A stretch of DNA of 64,000 bases from Yoonia sp. (GCF_030731595.1 NZ_JANQTS010000082.1:1-64000), one strand, 5' to 3'. Positions 39,845 to 49,482 are shown, counted from the stretch's first letter. Notes: generated from the sequence alone by a model not told the origin. Translations and numbers: made by a program.

Positions 39845-40504
39845 ATGCGTGTCCTGCTGATCGAGGATGATACTGTTCTAGGCGCTGCGGTGCGCGACCA
39901 GATCGTGGCCGACGGCCAGTCGGTGGACTGGGTGACGCGCCTTGATGCGGCAGCCGAGGCGATGGCCGTTGCCGCCTATGATCTGGTCTTGCTTGACCTC
40001 ATGCTGCCCGATGGCCGTGGGATCGGCTTTCTGAAGGGACTGCGGCAAAGGGGCGATGTCACCGCAGTGATTATCCTGACCGCCCTTGACCAGATTTCGG
40101 ACCGGATCGAGGGGCTGAATGCTGGCGCGGATGATTATCTTGTCAAACCCTTCGACCTTTCGGAACTCTCTGCCCGGATCGGATCGGTGGCGCGGCGCTA
40201 CTCTGGCAATCCGAACCCGATCATCACCCATGGCGCGCTTGAGGTCGATCTTGCGTCTCGCAGCATCTTCCGGGATGGCAAGCCCGTGCAACTGACCGCA
40301 CGCGAATGGGCCTTGTTCGAGGCGTTCCTGTCCCGCCCCGGTCAGCTTTTGTCAAAGGCGCAGCTTGAGGACAAACTCTATGCCTTCGGGGTCGAAATCG
40401 ACAGCAACACGATCGAAGTCCACATCAGCCGCCTGCGCAAGAAACTGGGCGCTGATGTTGTGCTGACAGAGCGCGGGATGGGCTACCGATTGGGCGCGCC
40501 ATGA
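39845..40504 (+). CDS. OmpR/PhoB-family response regulator
   Basis: LLIEDDTVLGAAV, LLDLMLPDGRG, winged helix LTAREWALFEAFLSRPGQLLSKAQL..EVHISRLRKKLG. Confidence 0.93.
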   Translation: MRVLLIEDDTVLGAAVRDQIVADGQSVDWVTRLDAAAEAMAVAAYDLVLLDLMLPDGRGIGFLKGLRQRGDVTAVIILTALDQISDRIEGLNAGADDYLVKPFDLSELSARIGSVARRYSGNPNPIITHGALEVDLASRSIFRDGKPVQLTAREWALFEAFLSRPGQLLSKAQLEDKLYAFGVEIDSNTIEVHISRLRKKLGADVVLTERGMGYRLGAP

Positions 40505-41841
40505 GGCTGGCGCGTAGCCTTCAGGCCCGTCTGGGGCTGTCGCTGGGTTTTGTGCTGACATGCCTTTGGGTCGGCACCGCGTCGGTCACGGGTGTCAACC
40601 TGCGACATGAAATGGACGAGGTTTTTGATTCCGCGTTGCAGGAAACCGCGCAGCGCCTGCTTCCTCTTGCGGTCCAAGAGATTGTCAATCGTGACGATGA
40701 CGGCGTCACCCAACGCCTTGGCGCGGTCCGCGAACATACAGAGTTCTTTACCTATATCGTCAGCGATGCGCGCGGGCGCATCCTGCTCAAGTCACATGAC
40801 GCCGATCCAGAGGTGTTCCCCCCCTATGACGGGGCAGGTTTCCGACAGACCGCAACCCATCGGCTTTACAATGACGATGCGTTGCAGGGCAGCATTCGCA
40901 TCACTGTGGCCGAACCGCTTGACCACCGCACAGCGGTGGCACGCGAAATCCAGATGGGTCTTGGCCTGCCACTGCTGATCGTGATCCCGCTGGCCTTGCT
41001 TGCCATCGCGCTGGTGGTGCGGGCAAGCTTTGCCTCGGTGCGCCGGTTTCGCGAAAGACTGGGCGCGCGCGACGCAGGCGACCTGTCGCCAGTTCCGGAC
41101 ACTGATATTGCGCTGGAATTCGCCCCCGTGACCGCAGCGCTGAATGGGCTTCTTAGCCGCCTCAAGGGGGCATTCGACGCTGAACGCAGCTTTGCGGCCA
41201 ACGCCGCCCATGAATTGCGCACGCCCCTTGCAGGCGCCATCGCGCAGGCGCAGCGGCTTCAGTCAGAGACCAAAGAACCTGCCGCCAAAGCGCGCGCCGC
41301 CGACATCGAGGCCACGCTCAAACGGTTGACCCGCCTTTCCGAACGCCTGATGCAACTGGCCCGCGCCGAAGGTGGCCGCCTGCGGCTGGATCAGGCTTCG
41401 GATTTGCGCGGCATTGCGGATCTGGTCATCACGGAAATGGCGCGGACAACGACGGCTGAAAGGATCACTTTGGCGTTGCCGGATAAACCCGTGATGTCGG
41501 ATCTGGACCCTGACGCCTTTGGCATCCTGTGTCGCAACCTTGTCGAAAATGCAGTGCGGCACGGGTCAGAAACAGAACCTGTCGCCGTAAGTCTATCACA
41601 AGACGGCACATTCCGTGTCGCGAACGCGGGTCCTGTCATCCCCGAAGCGACCCTTGCCAGCCTGACCGCCCGCTTCGAAAGGGCCGGAGCCGAGACAAGT
41701 GGCAGCGGACTTGGCCTAGCCATCGTCGCGGCCATAGCGGAACGGATAGGCAGCCGCCTGATCCTGCGCTCTCCGCGCTTGGGCCATGCAGACGGTTTCG
41801 AAGCAGTGGTCCAGATTCCCCTATCGGTGTCGGATAGCTGA
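40501..41841 (+). CDS. Sensor histidine kinase (QseC/PmrB/BqsS-like)
   Basis: AANAAHELRTPLAG, NLVENAVRHG, GSGLGLAIVAAIAER; two TM flanking a periplasmic domain; ATGA overlap with response regulator. Confidence 0.92.
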   Translation: MRLARSLQARLGLSLGFVLTCLWVGTASVTGVNLRHEMDEVFDSALQETAQRLLPLAVQEIVNRDDDGVTQRLGAVREHTEFFTYIVSDARGRILLKSHDADPEVFPPYDGAGFRQTATHRLYNDDALQGSIRITVAEPLDHRTAVAREIQMGLGLPLLIVIPLALLAIALVVRASFASVRRFRERLGARDAGDLSPVPDTDIALEFAPVTAALNGLLSRLKGAFDAERSFAANAAHELRTPLAGAIAQAQRLQSETKEPAAKARAADIEATLKRLTRLSERLMQLARAEGGRLRLDQASDLRGIADLVITEMARTTTAERITLALPDKPVMSDLDPDAFGILCRNLVENAVRHGSETEPVAVSLSQDGTFRVANAGPVIPEATLASLTARFERAGAETSGSGLGLAIVAAIAERIGSRLILRSPRLGHADGFEAVVQIPLSVSDS

Positions 41842-41929
41842 CAGGACGCTGGAACAGGACAGGCAAAAGTACTGTCCAAAGCCGGTATGGTCCCTGGCTC
41901 AGGACGCATCTGCGACAGAAATGGCCGCG

Positions 41930-42403
41930 CTACATCAACGCATAAAGCCGCATGAGAACCGTTTGCTCTTTGCGCGCTCCGACACCGACAAAAAGCGTGC
42001 GATTGACCCAAGCATAGCGGTCATCGCCTGTCTCCAAACGCGCATGTGTGCGCATGTAATAGCTGTCGGGTGACACTTCTTCGCCGCGGGCAATCGCCTC
42101 GATCACCGCTTTGGGGCCATGCCGATAGCCGTAGTTGATGATTTCGATCGTGGCACCGTCATGGGTTTCCAATGCATAACGGGTATCCAACTCGGCCAGC
42201 CCATCGGCAAAAACGGTTTGCCAATCGGCACCTACTGCCAAGATTTTACCCTGCAACTTCGGGCCAGACATGGTTCCGCCCACAATCGGTATGATCCTAC
42301 GCTCTCCGGCTCTGCCCTGCCCCATAGCGCGGATCGGGTCCAGTGCGACGGTCAGATCCGTGACCAGTTCAAGCTTGGGGACGGGAAGAACCATCGCAAT
42401 CAT
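41930..42403 (-). CDS. DUF3237 domain-containing protein
   Basis: 157 aa; RRIIPIVGGTMSGPKLQGKILAVGADWQ, THDGATIEIINYGYRHG. Confidence 0.7.
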   Translation of the reverse strand: MIAMVLPVPKLELVTDLTVALDPIRAMGQGRAGERRIIPIVGGTMSGPKLQGKILAVGADWQTVFADGLAELDTRYALETHDGATIEIINYGYRHGPKAVIEAIARGEEVSPDSYYMRTHARLETGDDRYAWVNRTLFVGVGARKEQTVLMRLYALM

Positions 42404-42424
42404 CCTTTATGTGCCATCAATGCA

Positions 42425-42447
42425 AAACTGTTTACCTGATTAACAAT
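42425..42447. promoter_or_regulatory. Candidate MarR operator AAACTGTT-N9-AACAAT
   Basis: Resembles the perfect inverted repeat at 49411-49436; lies in DUF3237/marR divergent region. Confidence 0.35.
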
Positions 42448-42478
42448 ACACAGTACACCTGTCGATAGAATAAGGAAC

Positions 42479-42964
42479 ATGGTCATGGCACCCCGCACAG
42501 TTACAAAAAGCCTCGAATTTGAAATGACAGATGTTGTCTCTGACCTTGAAACTTTGGTCGGCTACAACATGAAACGGGCCTATGTTGCGATCCAGAAAGA
42601 TTTCCGCGCCGCCTTGGGCGAAGGCGGGCTTTCACCGCGCACGTTCTCGGCGCTTTCGCTTGTGGTGGCCCACCCAAATATCAGCCAGAGCGATCTTGCA
42701 CGGATGCTGGGCATTGAACGCTCGGGCCTTGTGGCCATCATTGACGATCTGGAAGCCCGGAAGTTCCTGAGCCGCACACTTGTGCCCGGTGATCGCCGCG
42801 TGCAGGCTCTGGTCCCCACGAAGGCGGGGATCGCGGCCTATGGTGCAACACTGGTCACGGTTCAGGCCCATGAGGACCGGCTTCTGGCTGACCTTTCCAC
42901 ATCCGAAAAAGACACGCTCATGCAATTGCTGATGAAAATCCGCCTGACCGATAGGGAAAGCTAG
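42479..42964 (+). CDS. MarR-family transcriptional regulator
   Basis: wHTH NISQSDLARMLGIERSGLVAIIDDLEARKFLSRTLVPGDRRVQALVPT. Confidence 0.92.
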   Translation: MVMAPRTVTKSLEFEMTDVVSDLETLVGYNMKRAYVAIQKDFRAALGEGGLSPRTFSALSLVVAHPNISQSDLARMLGIERSGLVAIIDDLEARKFLSRTLVPGDRRVQALVPTKAGIAAYGATLVTVQAHEDRLLADLSTSEKDTLMQLLMKIRLTDRES

Positions 42965-42965
42965 A

Positions 42966-43733
42966 ATGCAAGATTGGGCGGGGTACGGCGCAATCGTCAC
43001 AGGGGCTGCATCGGGGCTCGGGGCCGCCACTGCGGCGCGGCTGGCCCAAAGCGGACTGAAAGTCACGGTTTTTGATCTGAACGCCGACGCGGGACAGGCG
43101 CATGCCCAAAGCATCGGCGGCGCCTTTGCCAAGGTCGATGTCGCGGACCCGCAATCGGTGGCAGCGGGCATTGCAACAGCCGCAGCGGCCCATGGTCCGA
43201 CGCGCATTCTGGTCAACTGCGCTGGCATTGGCGGCGCGGCCAAGACCGTGTCGCGCGGCGCACCCCATGATCCAGCGCTTTTTGAACGGGTGATCCGCGT
43301 CAATCTGCTGGGCAGTTTCAACTGCGCCAGTCAAGCCGCCGCAGGCATGGTGGCCGCCGATCCCGTTGATGCGGACGGCGCACGCGGGGTGATTATCAAC
43401 ACAGCTTCGGTCGCGGCCTATGACGGGCAAATCGGGCAGCTGGCCTATGCGGCAAGTAAAGGCGGGATTGTGGGGATGACCCTGCCTATGGCCCGTGATC
43501 TGGCCGACAAGGGCATTCGTGTTTGCACCATCGCGCCCGGTCTGTTTCTGACGCCGCTGCTCCATGAACTCCCCCCCGAGGTGCAGGCTTCGTTGGGCGC
43601 GCAGGTCCCTTTCCCGTCACGACTGGGCGATCCGGCCGAATACGGCGAAATGGTCGATCACATCACCCGCAACCCGATGCTGAACGGCGAAGTCATCCGC
43701 TTGGATGGCGCTATTCGCATGGCACCCCGCTAA
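42966..43733 (+). CDS. SDR-family 3-hydroxyacyl-CoA dehydrogenase-like oxidoreductase
   Basis: TGAASGLGAATAARLA, NCAGIGG, YAASKGGI; resembles HSD10-type SDRs. Confidence 0.85.
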   Translation: MQDWAGYGAIVTGAASGLGAATAARLAQSGLKVTVFDLNADAGQAHAQSIGGAFAKVDVADPQSVAAGIATAAAAHGPTRILVNCAGIGGAAKTVSRGAPHDPALFERVIRVNLLGSFNCASQAAAGMVAADPVDADGARGVIINTASVAAYDGQIGQLAYAASKGGIVGMTLPMARDLADKGIRVCTIAPGLFLTPLLHELPPEVQASLGAQVPFPSRLGDPAEYGEMVDHITRNPMLNGEVIRLDGAIRMAPR

Positions 43734-43749
43734 AACAGAGCCCAAGATC

Positions 43750-45537
43750 ATGACCCAAGACACCGCAGCCACTTCGGGCGATTTCTGGAACCCGACATTC
43801 CTTTACGACCAGCGCGATGATGGATCGCTCGTCATGCGCCAGGACGGCGTACTGCCGGACTATCCTCCATTGCTGGCCGACTACATGGACAAATGGGCCG
43901 ATGCGACGCCCGAGGCCACATGGATCGCCCGCCGCAAGGATGGTGGGGACTGGCAGCATATCAGCTACGGCCAAGGGCGGATGCAGGCCCGCGCGATTGG
44001 TGCGGCCTTGCTGGGTATGGGGCTGGGCCCAGAACGTCCTTTGCTGATCCTGTCGGAAAACAGCCTTGAACACGCGCTCCTGGGGATGGCCTGCGCCTAT
44101 GTCGGCGTCCCTTATGCGCCGCTGTCCCCCGCCTATTCGCTGGTTTCGACCGACCATGCCAAGCTGCGCGATATTGCGGCGTTGCTGAAACCCGGTGCCA
44201 TTTTCGCCGATGACGGGGGCAAATTCGCCAATGCGATTGCGGCAATCAGCAGTCATGGCACCGCGGTTATCAACCTCACCAACCCGATCAGTGGTGCGGT
44301 CCCCTTTGCGGACCTGCTTGCGACCGATCCCGCCCCTGCCGCTGCCGCGCGGGCCAGACTGACGCCAGAGTCCGTGGTCAAATACCTGTTTACGTCAGGC
44401 TCTACAGGCTCTCCGAAGGCTGTGATCAACACCAACCGGATGATCTGCGCGATGCAGGCGATCGTGCGCGATTGCTACAGGTTCTTGACCAAACAACCGC
44501 CCGTCGTGCTGGATTGGGGCCCGTGGAACCACACCGCTGCAGGCAACAAGGTCTTTTACCTCGTTATGACAAACGGCGGTAGCTATTACATCGACGATGG
44601 CCGTCCCGTGCCGGGCAAATTCGACGAGACCCTGCGCAATCTGCGCGACATTTCCTGTACGTGGTATTTCAACGTGCCGATGGGTTACGATTTGCTGGTC
44701 GAGCAGCTCGAGGCGGACCCCGCACTGGCAGCGACCTTTTTCAATAAATTGGGCATGATGTTTTATGCGGGCGCCGGAATGGCGCAGCGCACATGGGACA
44801 GGCTGCGCGCCGCAGGGCGTGCCGCGACGGGCCACGAGGTGCTGCTGGCCACTGGACTGGGTGCCACAGAAACCGCGCCCTTCGCCTTGGCCTGCACCGA
44901 ACCGCAAGAAAAGTCCGGCAATGTGGGTGTGCCTTCTTTGGGACTTGCGCTCAAGCTGGTGCCGAACGGGGGCAAGTTGGAGGCACGGATCAAGGGGCCA
45001 ACCATCTTTCCCGGCTACTACGGCGACCCTGAGCAAACCGCCAAGGCCTTCGACGCGGATGGCTATTACTGCATGGGCGACGCGTTGCGCCCTGCGGACC
45101 CTGATGACTTTACCAAGGGTTTCTTCTTTGACGGGCGGATCGCCGAGAATTTCAAGCTCTCGACCGGCACATGGGTTGCGGTCGGCGCAGTGCGTGCGGG
45201 TCTGGTCGATGCTATGGACGGGCTGATCCGCGATGCGGTGATCACCGGCGAAGACGAAGCGGAACTGGGTGCGATGGTCCTGCTATCACAAGAAGCCCAG
45301 AAAATGCCCCAGACCGATTTGCGCGCAGCACTTTCAGAAAAGCTGGCCGCCGCGGCAAAGGCCGCGACAGGCTCTGCCAGCCGCGTGCGGCGGATCATTG
45401 TGCTGGAGGAGGCCCCCAGTTTCGACAAGGGTGAAGTGACCGAGAAAGGGTCCCTGAACCAGCGCGCGCTGCGGGCTCAACGTGCCGACACCCTTGCACA
45501 GCTTTATAGCGACGACCCCGCGGTCATCGCGGTCTGA
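43750..45537 (+). CDS. Feruloyl-CoA synthase-like AMP-dependent synthetase
   Basis: ANL motif FTSGSTGSPKAVINTNRM, PGYYGDPEQTAKAFDADGYYCMGDALRP; 595 aa from ATG 43750. Confidence 0.8.
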   Translation: MTQDTAATSGDFWNPTFLYDQRDDGSLVMRQDGVLPDYPPLLADYMDKWADATPEATWIARRKDGGDWQHISYGQGRMQARAIGAALLGMGLGPERPLLILSENSLEHALLGMACAYVGVPYAPLSPAYSLVSTDHAKLRDIAALLKPGAIFADDGGKFANAIAAISSHGTAVINLTNPISGAVPFADLLATDPAPAAAARARLTPESVVKYLFTSGSTGSPKAVINTNRMICAMQAIVRDCYRFLTKQPPVVLDWGPWNHTAAGNKVFYLVMTNGGSYYIDDGRPVPGKFDETLRNLRDISCTWYFNVPMGYDLLVEQLEADPALAATFFNKLGMMFYAGAGMAQRTWDRLRAAGRAATGHEVLLATGLGATETAPFALACTEPQEKSGNVGVPSLGLALKLVPNGGKLEARIKGPTIFPGYYGDPEQTAKAFDADGYYCMGDALRPADPDDFTKGFFFDGRIAENFKLSTGTWVAVGAVRAGLVDAMDGLIRDAVITGEDEAELGAMVLLSQEAQKMPQTDLRAALSEKLAAAAKAATGSASRVRRIIVLEEAPSFDKGEVTEKGSLNQRALRAQRADTLAQLYSDDPAVIAV

Positions 45538-45541
45538 TTGC

Positions 45542-46873
45542 CTAGCCAAAACCGTCGATAAACCAGACCAGCCAGAGCGTGATGGCAGGAAAGGACGCCA
45601 AGATGACGACGCGGATCAGGTCGGTGACCACGAAGGGCAAGGCACCCTTGTAGGTTTCCTTGATCGGCGTGTCCTTGGCCATCCCGTTGATGATGAAGAG
45701 GTTCATCCCCACGGGCGGCGTAATTAATCCCACCTCGACCACGATCAGCACCAGAATACCGAACCAGAGGCCAAAGTCCTGCGGTGACATGCCGAAATCC
45801 AGAACGATCATGATCGGATAGATGATCGGCACCGTCAAAAGCACCATAGACAGACTGTCCATCACGCAACCGAAGACCAGATACATGAACAAGACAATCG
45901 CCAGTACGACCCACGGCGAAAGGCCCGCATCGCCAACCCATGCGGCGGCAGTCTGGGGCAACTGGCTGAGGGCCAGAAAGCTGTTGTAGAACCCCGCGCC
46001 CAAAATAATCAGATAGATCATGGCCGAGGCGCTGGCGGTCGCAAGGATCGCTTGCCTGAGGCGCGCCCAAGTCATCTGCCCCGAAAGAATGCTGATCAGC
46101 CCTGTACCTGCGGCACCGACAGCCGCCGCCTCTGTGGGTGTAAAGACACCGATATAGATACCGCCCACCACAACCACAAAGATCGTCAGAACCGGCCAGA
46201 CCTTGGCCAAGGCGACAAAGCGCTCTGCCCATGGCACACGGTCCTTGACCATCGCGGCATTCGGGGACACCCGCACCCAGATCGAAATCGCAAGGATATA
46301 TCCAAGCGCGGCCAAAATCCCCGGGATCAGCGCAGCCACAAACAGTTTTTCAATGTTCTGCTCGGCCAGAATGGCGTAGATTACAAGGATGACCGAAGGC
46401 GGGATCAAGATGCCCAATGTCCCACCCGCCGCCAAGGTCCCGGTCGCAAGCGACCCGGGATAGCCGTAGCGGCGCAATTCGGGCAAGGCCACCTGCCCCA
46501 TTGTGGCCGCCGTCGCCAAGGAACTCCCGCAGATCGCGCCAAATCCGGCGCAGGCCCCAATCGCCGACATCGCCACGCCACCGCGGCGATGGCCCAGAAA
46601 ACTTTCTGCGGCACGGAACAACGAGGCAGACATCCCCGAAAGGGTCGCGAATTGCCCCATGAGCAGAAACAGCGGAATGATCGAGAACGAATAATTGGAG
46701 AAAGTCCCATAGGTGACATTCTTGAAGGCGTTCAGGACAGGCAGTGCTGTGCCATAGACCAGATAGGCCCCGCCAATGCCTACGCTCATCATCGCCAGAG
46801 CGATCGGGACGCGCAGAAAAACAAGCAGCAAAAGAACCGGGAATGACCAAAGTGCAAGGGCCAGATCACTCAT
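45542..46873 (-). CDS. TRAP transporter large permease (DctM family)
   Basis: Multi-TM, RRGGVAMSAIGACAGFGAICGSSLATAATMG; MSDLALALWSF start at 46873. Confidence 0.92.
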   Translation of the reverse strand: MSDLALALWSFPVLLLLVFLRVPIALAMMSVGIGGAYLVYGTALPVLNAFKNVTYGTFSNYSFSIIPLFLLMGQFATLSGMSASLFRAAESFLGHRRGGVAMSAIGACAGFGAICGSSLATAATMGQVALPELRRYGYPGSLATGTLAAGGTLGILIPPSVILVIYAILAEQNIEKLFVAALIPGILAALGYILAISIWVRVSPNAAMVKDRVPWAERFVALAKVWPVLTIFVVVVGGIYIGVFTPTEAAAVGAAGTGLISILSGQMTWARLRQAILATASASAMIYLIILGAGFYNSFLALSQLPQTAAAWVGDAGLSPWVVLAIVLFMYLVFGCVMDSLSMVLLTVPIIYPIMIVLDFGMSPQDFGLWFGILVLIVVEVGLITPPVGMNLFIINGMAKDTPIKETYKGALPFVVTDLIRVVILASFPAITLWLVWFIDGFG

Positions 46874-47400
46874 GTCTGGTGCTCCACGACCGGCTCTTGC
46901 CAGATCAGGCTCCGGACCGAGCGCAGCACACAAAAGGCGGCGACCAGCACAAAACCGACTGCACCGACCAGACAGGCGGCATAGCCGATCCAGACCGGGA
47001 CTTGAGCGATCAGGGTTGTTTCGCCAAAGCGCTGTTTATCCAACATGCCAAGCCAGAGCCGGTGCGCGATCAGGGACGCCAAGACCAGCATCGCCGCATC
47101 AATAACGAGGTTCAGCAGGCGGTTCACGAGATCGGGCAAAGCGGGTTTAAACAAATCGACAGCGGCATGGGCTGTCAGGTATTGGCACCAGGGCAAGAAG
47201 GCAAAGATCGCGGCGCCCACGGCGATTTCCGTGTAATCATAGATGCCGCGGATCGGTCCACAGCAGATGCCTGCAGAAAACAAGGCCCTGCCCATGATCG
47301 AGACGCATGTCAGGACAACGATCACCACGAGCAATAGTCCGCCCGCAAGCGCCAACATGCGCGCGACGGCCCCCGCAGACCGTGAGAGCATCTCATACAT
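46870..47400 (-). CDS. TRAP transporter small permease (DctQ family)
   Basis: 176 aa, 4 TM, overlaps dctM start. Confidence 0.88.
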   Translation of the reverse strand: MYEMLSRSAGAVARMLALAGGLLLVVIVVLTCVSIMGRALFSAGICCGPIRGIYDYTEIAVGAAIFAFLPWCQYLTAHAAVDLFKPALPDLVNRLLNLVIDAAMLVLASLIAHRLWLGMLDKQRFGETTLIAQVPVWIGYAACLVGAVGFVLVAAFCVLRSVRSLIWQEPVVEHQT

Positions 47401-47433
47401 CGCTATCCCCAGTGCATCTAAACAAAGCGTAAA

Positions 47434-47463
47434 GATCCGGGCGCCTCGCAGGGCGCCCGGATC
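47434..47463 (-). terminator. Perfect 12-bp stem hairpin between dctP and dctQ
   Basis: GATCCGGGCGCC-TCGCAG-GGCGCCCGGATC read directly. Confidence 0.75.
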
Positions 47464-47477
47464 ATTGTGAAGAGGTG

Positions 47478-48527
47478 TTAGACGCCAAGCATCTCTGATT
47501 TTTCGTCGATCAACGCTTTGGCGCGGTCGATCAATGCCTGACCATCAATACCCTGAGACGCCATGTCGGCAATCCAGCGGTCGATAACCGGCTGTGCGGC
47601 CGCTTTCCAACGCGCAACTTCGGTTTCATCCAGCGTGATGATGTTGTTGCCTGCATCCACCGCGATCTGACGACCCGGTGCATCATAGTCCAACATGACC
47701 TGCGAGAAGGCCTGCGCCATTGCAGCACCGCTTTCCGCGTCAAGGATTTCGCGCAGATCGTCCGGCAGCGCATTATAGGCGTCCTTGTTCATCACCATGA
47801 TGATCGTCGCCGTATACAGTGCTTCTGGACCGCCGAACTCGGTGTGGTTCGAAACCAGCTCTGCCAAACGGATGGACGGTGTGACCTCCCACGGGATCAC
47901 TGTGCCGTTGATGACGCCTTTGGACAGCGCCTCTGGAATGGCAGGCAGCGGCATGCCGACAGGTTCGGCACCCAGTTCCGACAACAGATCGTTGATGATC
48001 CGGGTCGGACCACGCAAGGTTTTACCCGCCATATCTTCGAGCTTTTCAATCGGCTCTTCCGAGTGGATCAGGCCCGCTCCGTGGACCCAACCGGCCAATA
48101 CCTTGAAGTCCCCGTATTCGCTTTCGGCAAAGTCGTCTTCGATCATCTGTTGGAACGCCAAAGAGGTGGCAATCGAATTCTTCATGATGAATGGCAGTTC
48201 GAACACTTCGGTCCGTGGGTAGCGGCCCGGTGTGTAACCCACAACGGACATCGCGATGTCCACAACACCGTCACGTGCCTGATCGAGCAGTTCAGGTGGA
48301 CGCCCACCCAATGCCATGGCGTCAAAATGCTGAATGCGCAAACGGCCACCGGAGGCTGCCTCTAGGCGCTCGCCCCAAGGTTTGAACGCAAAGGCAGGGA
48401 GCGGTGCGACAGGTGGCAAGAACTGATGGAACCGCAGGGTCGCGTCCTGCGCAAAAGCCATATTCGGCCCGACACCGGCGGCAAATGCACCAGCGGCAGT
48501 GGTTTTCAGAAAGTCTCTTCTTTTCAT
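47478..48527 (-). CDS. TRAP transporter substrate-binding protein (DctP family)
   Basis: Tat-like signal MKRRDFLKTTAAGAFAAGVGPNMAFA; LRFHQFLPPVAPLPAFAFKPWGERLEAASGGRLRIQHF. Confidence 0.92.
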   Translation of the reverse strand: MKRRDFLKTTAAGAFAAGVGPNMAFAQDATLRFHQFLPPVAPLPAFAFKPWGERLEAASGGRLRIQHFDAMALGGRPPELLDQARDGVVDIAMSVVGYTPGRYPRTEVFELPFIMKNSIATSLAFQQMIEDDFAESEYGDFKVLAGWVHGAGLIHSEEPIEKLEDMAGKTLRGPTRIINDLLSELGAEPVGMPLPAIPEALSKGVINGTVIPWEVTPSIRLAELVSNHTEFGGPEALYTATIIMVMNKDAYNALPDDLREILDAESGAAMAQAFSQVMLDYDAPGRQIAVDAGNNIITLDETEVARWKAAAQPVIDRWIADMASQGIDGQALIDRAKALIDEKSEMLGV

Positions 48528-48599
48528 GGTAACTCCTCCCAAAGATTTCCAGTTAGATGCGCAAGGGTTATTCACTCTGCGCGTTGATTTTGCCTCTTG

Positions 48600-49382
48600 T
48601 CACCTGAATTTAGGCTCCCGCTTCTCAAGAAAGGCACGCAGACCTTCCTTTGCCCCGTCAGATGACTGCGACATCGCTGCCGCAAGGCTCTCGGTGAACA
48701 TCCCATCGCTTCGTGACATGTCCCCAATTCGTGAAATCGCATTGATCATCAGATAGTTGGAGAACGGCGCGTTGTCCGCAATGCGGCGCGCCAGTGTCCG
48801 CGCCAGCGGGACCCCCTCGCCCTCGGCTACCGCATAATGGGTCAAGCCCATCGCCAACCCGTCCTCAGCGCCATAACTGCGCCCTGTCAGCATCATTTCC
48901 CGCATCCGGTCGGCCCCCAGGATACGGCCCACGCGCACGGTCGCACCGCCACCGACAAAAATCCCGCGTCGCCCTTCAGGCAGTTGAAACCGCACAGAAG
49001 GTTCGGCAATCCGCACATGAGTCGAGGTCGCGATCTCGAGCCCGCCACCAATGACCGCACCTGTCAGCACAGAGATCACGGGCAGCCCTCCGAATTCGAT
49101 CAACTCGGATACACGGTGCCAGTTGCGCGAATGGTAAACGCCCGGGATCGGCTTTCTGCATTCATGCTCGGCCAAATCAAGGCCGGAACAAAAATGCCCG
49201 CCCTCGCCACGCAGAATAACAGCATTCACGCCTTCGGGTGGCTTGGAAAAGAACACATCAAGCGCATCGACCAGCGCATCATTCATGGCGTTGCGCTTTT
49301 CAGGACGATTGAAGATGATTGTCGCAATATCCCCGTCCACTTCAACGCGCGTGACAGAAGTATCGAGGTCCGTGGACTGCAT
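48600..49382 (-). CDS. Enoyl-CoA hydratase / crotonase family protein
   Basis: IIFNRPEKRNAMND, GEGGHFCSGLDL, GAVIGGGLEIATSTHVRIAEPSVRF; start ATG 49382. Confidence 0.88.
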   Translation of the reverse strand: MQSTDLDTSVTRVEVDGDIATIIFNRPEKRNAMNDALVDALDVFFSKPPEGVNAVILRGEGGHFCSGLDLAEHECRKPIPGVYHSRNWHRVSELIEFGGLPVISVLTGAVIGGGLEIATSTHVRIAEPSVRFQLPEGRRGIFVGGGATVRVGRILGADRMREMMLTGRSYGAEDGLAMGLTHYAVAEGEGVPLARTLARRIADNAPFSNYLMINAISRIGDMSRSDGMFTESLAAAMSQSSDGAKEGLRAFLEKREPKFR

Positions 49383-49410
49383 CTTTTTCTCCGCAAAGGG
49401 TCGTTCTTGA

Positions 49411-49436
49411 AAACTGTTGTATATGGTTAACAGTTT
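49411..49436. promoter_or_regulatory. Perfect 8-bp-arm inverted repeat AAACTGTT-N10-AACAGTTT, candidate MarR operator
   Basis: Read directly in divergent crotonase/amidohydrolase promoter region. Confidence 0.55.
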
Positions 49437-49482
49437 TGCTGTATATCTTTTTTTGCATGATGCACACAAAAGGGAGGTTCGC

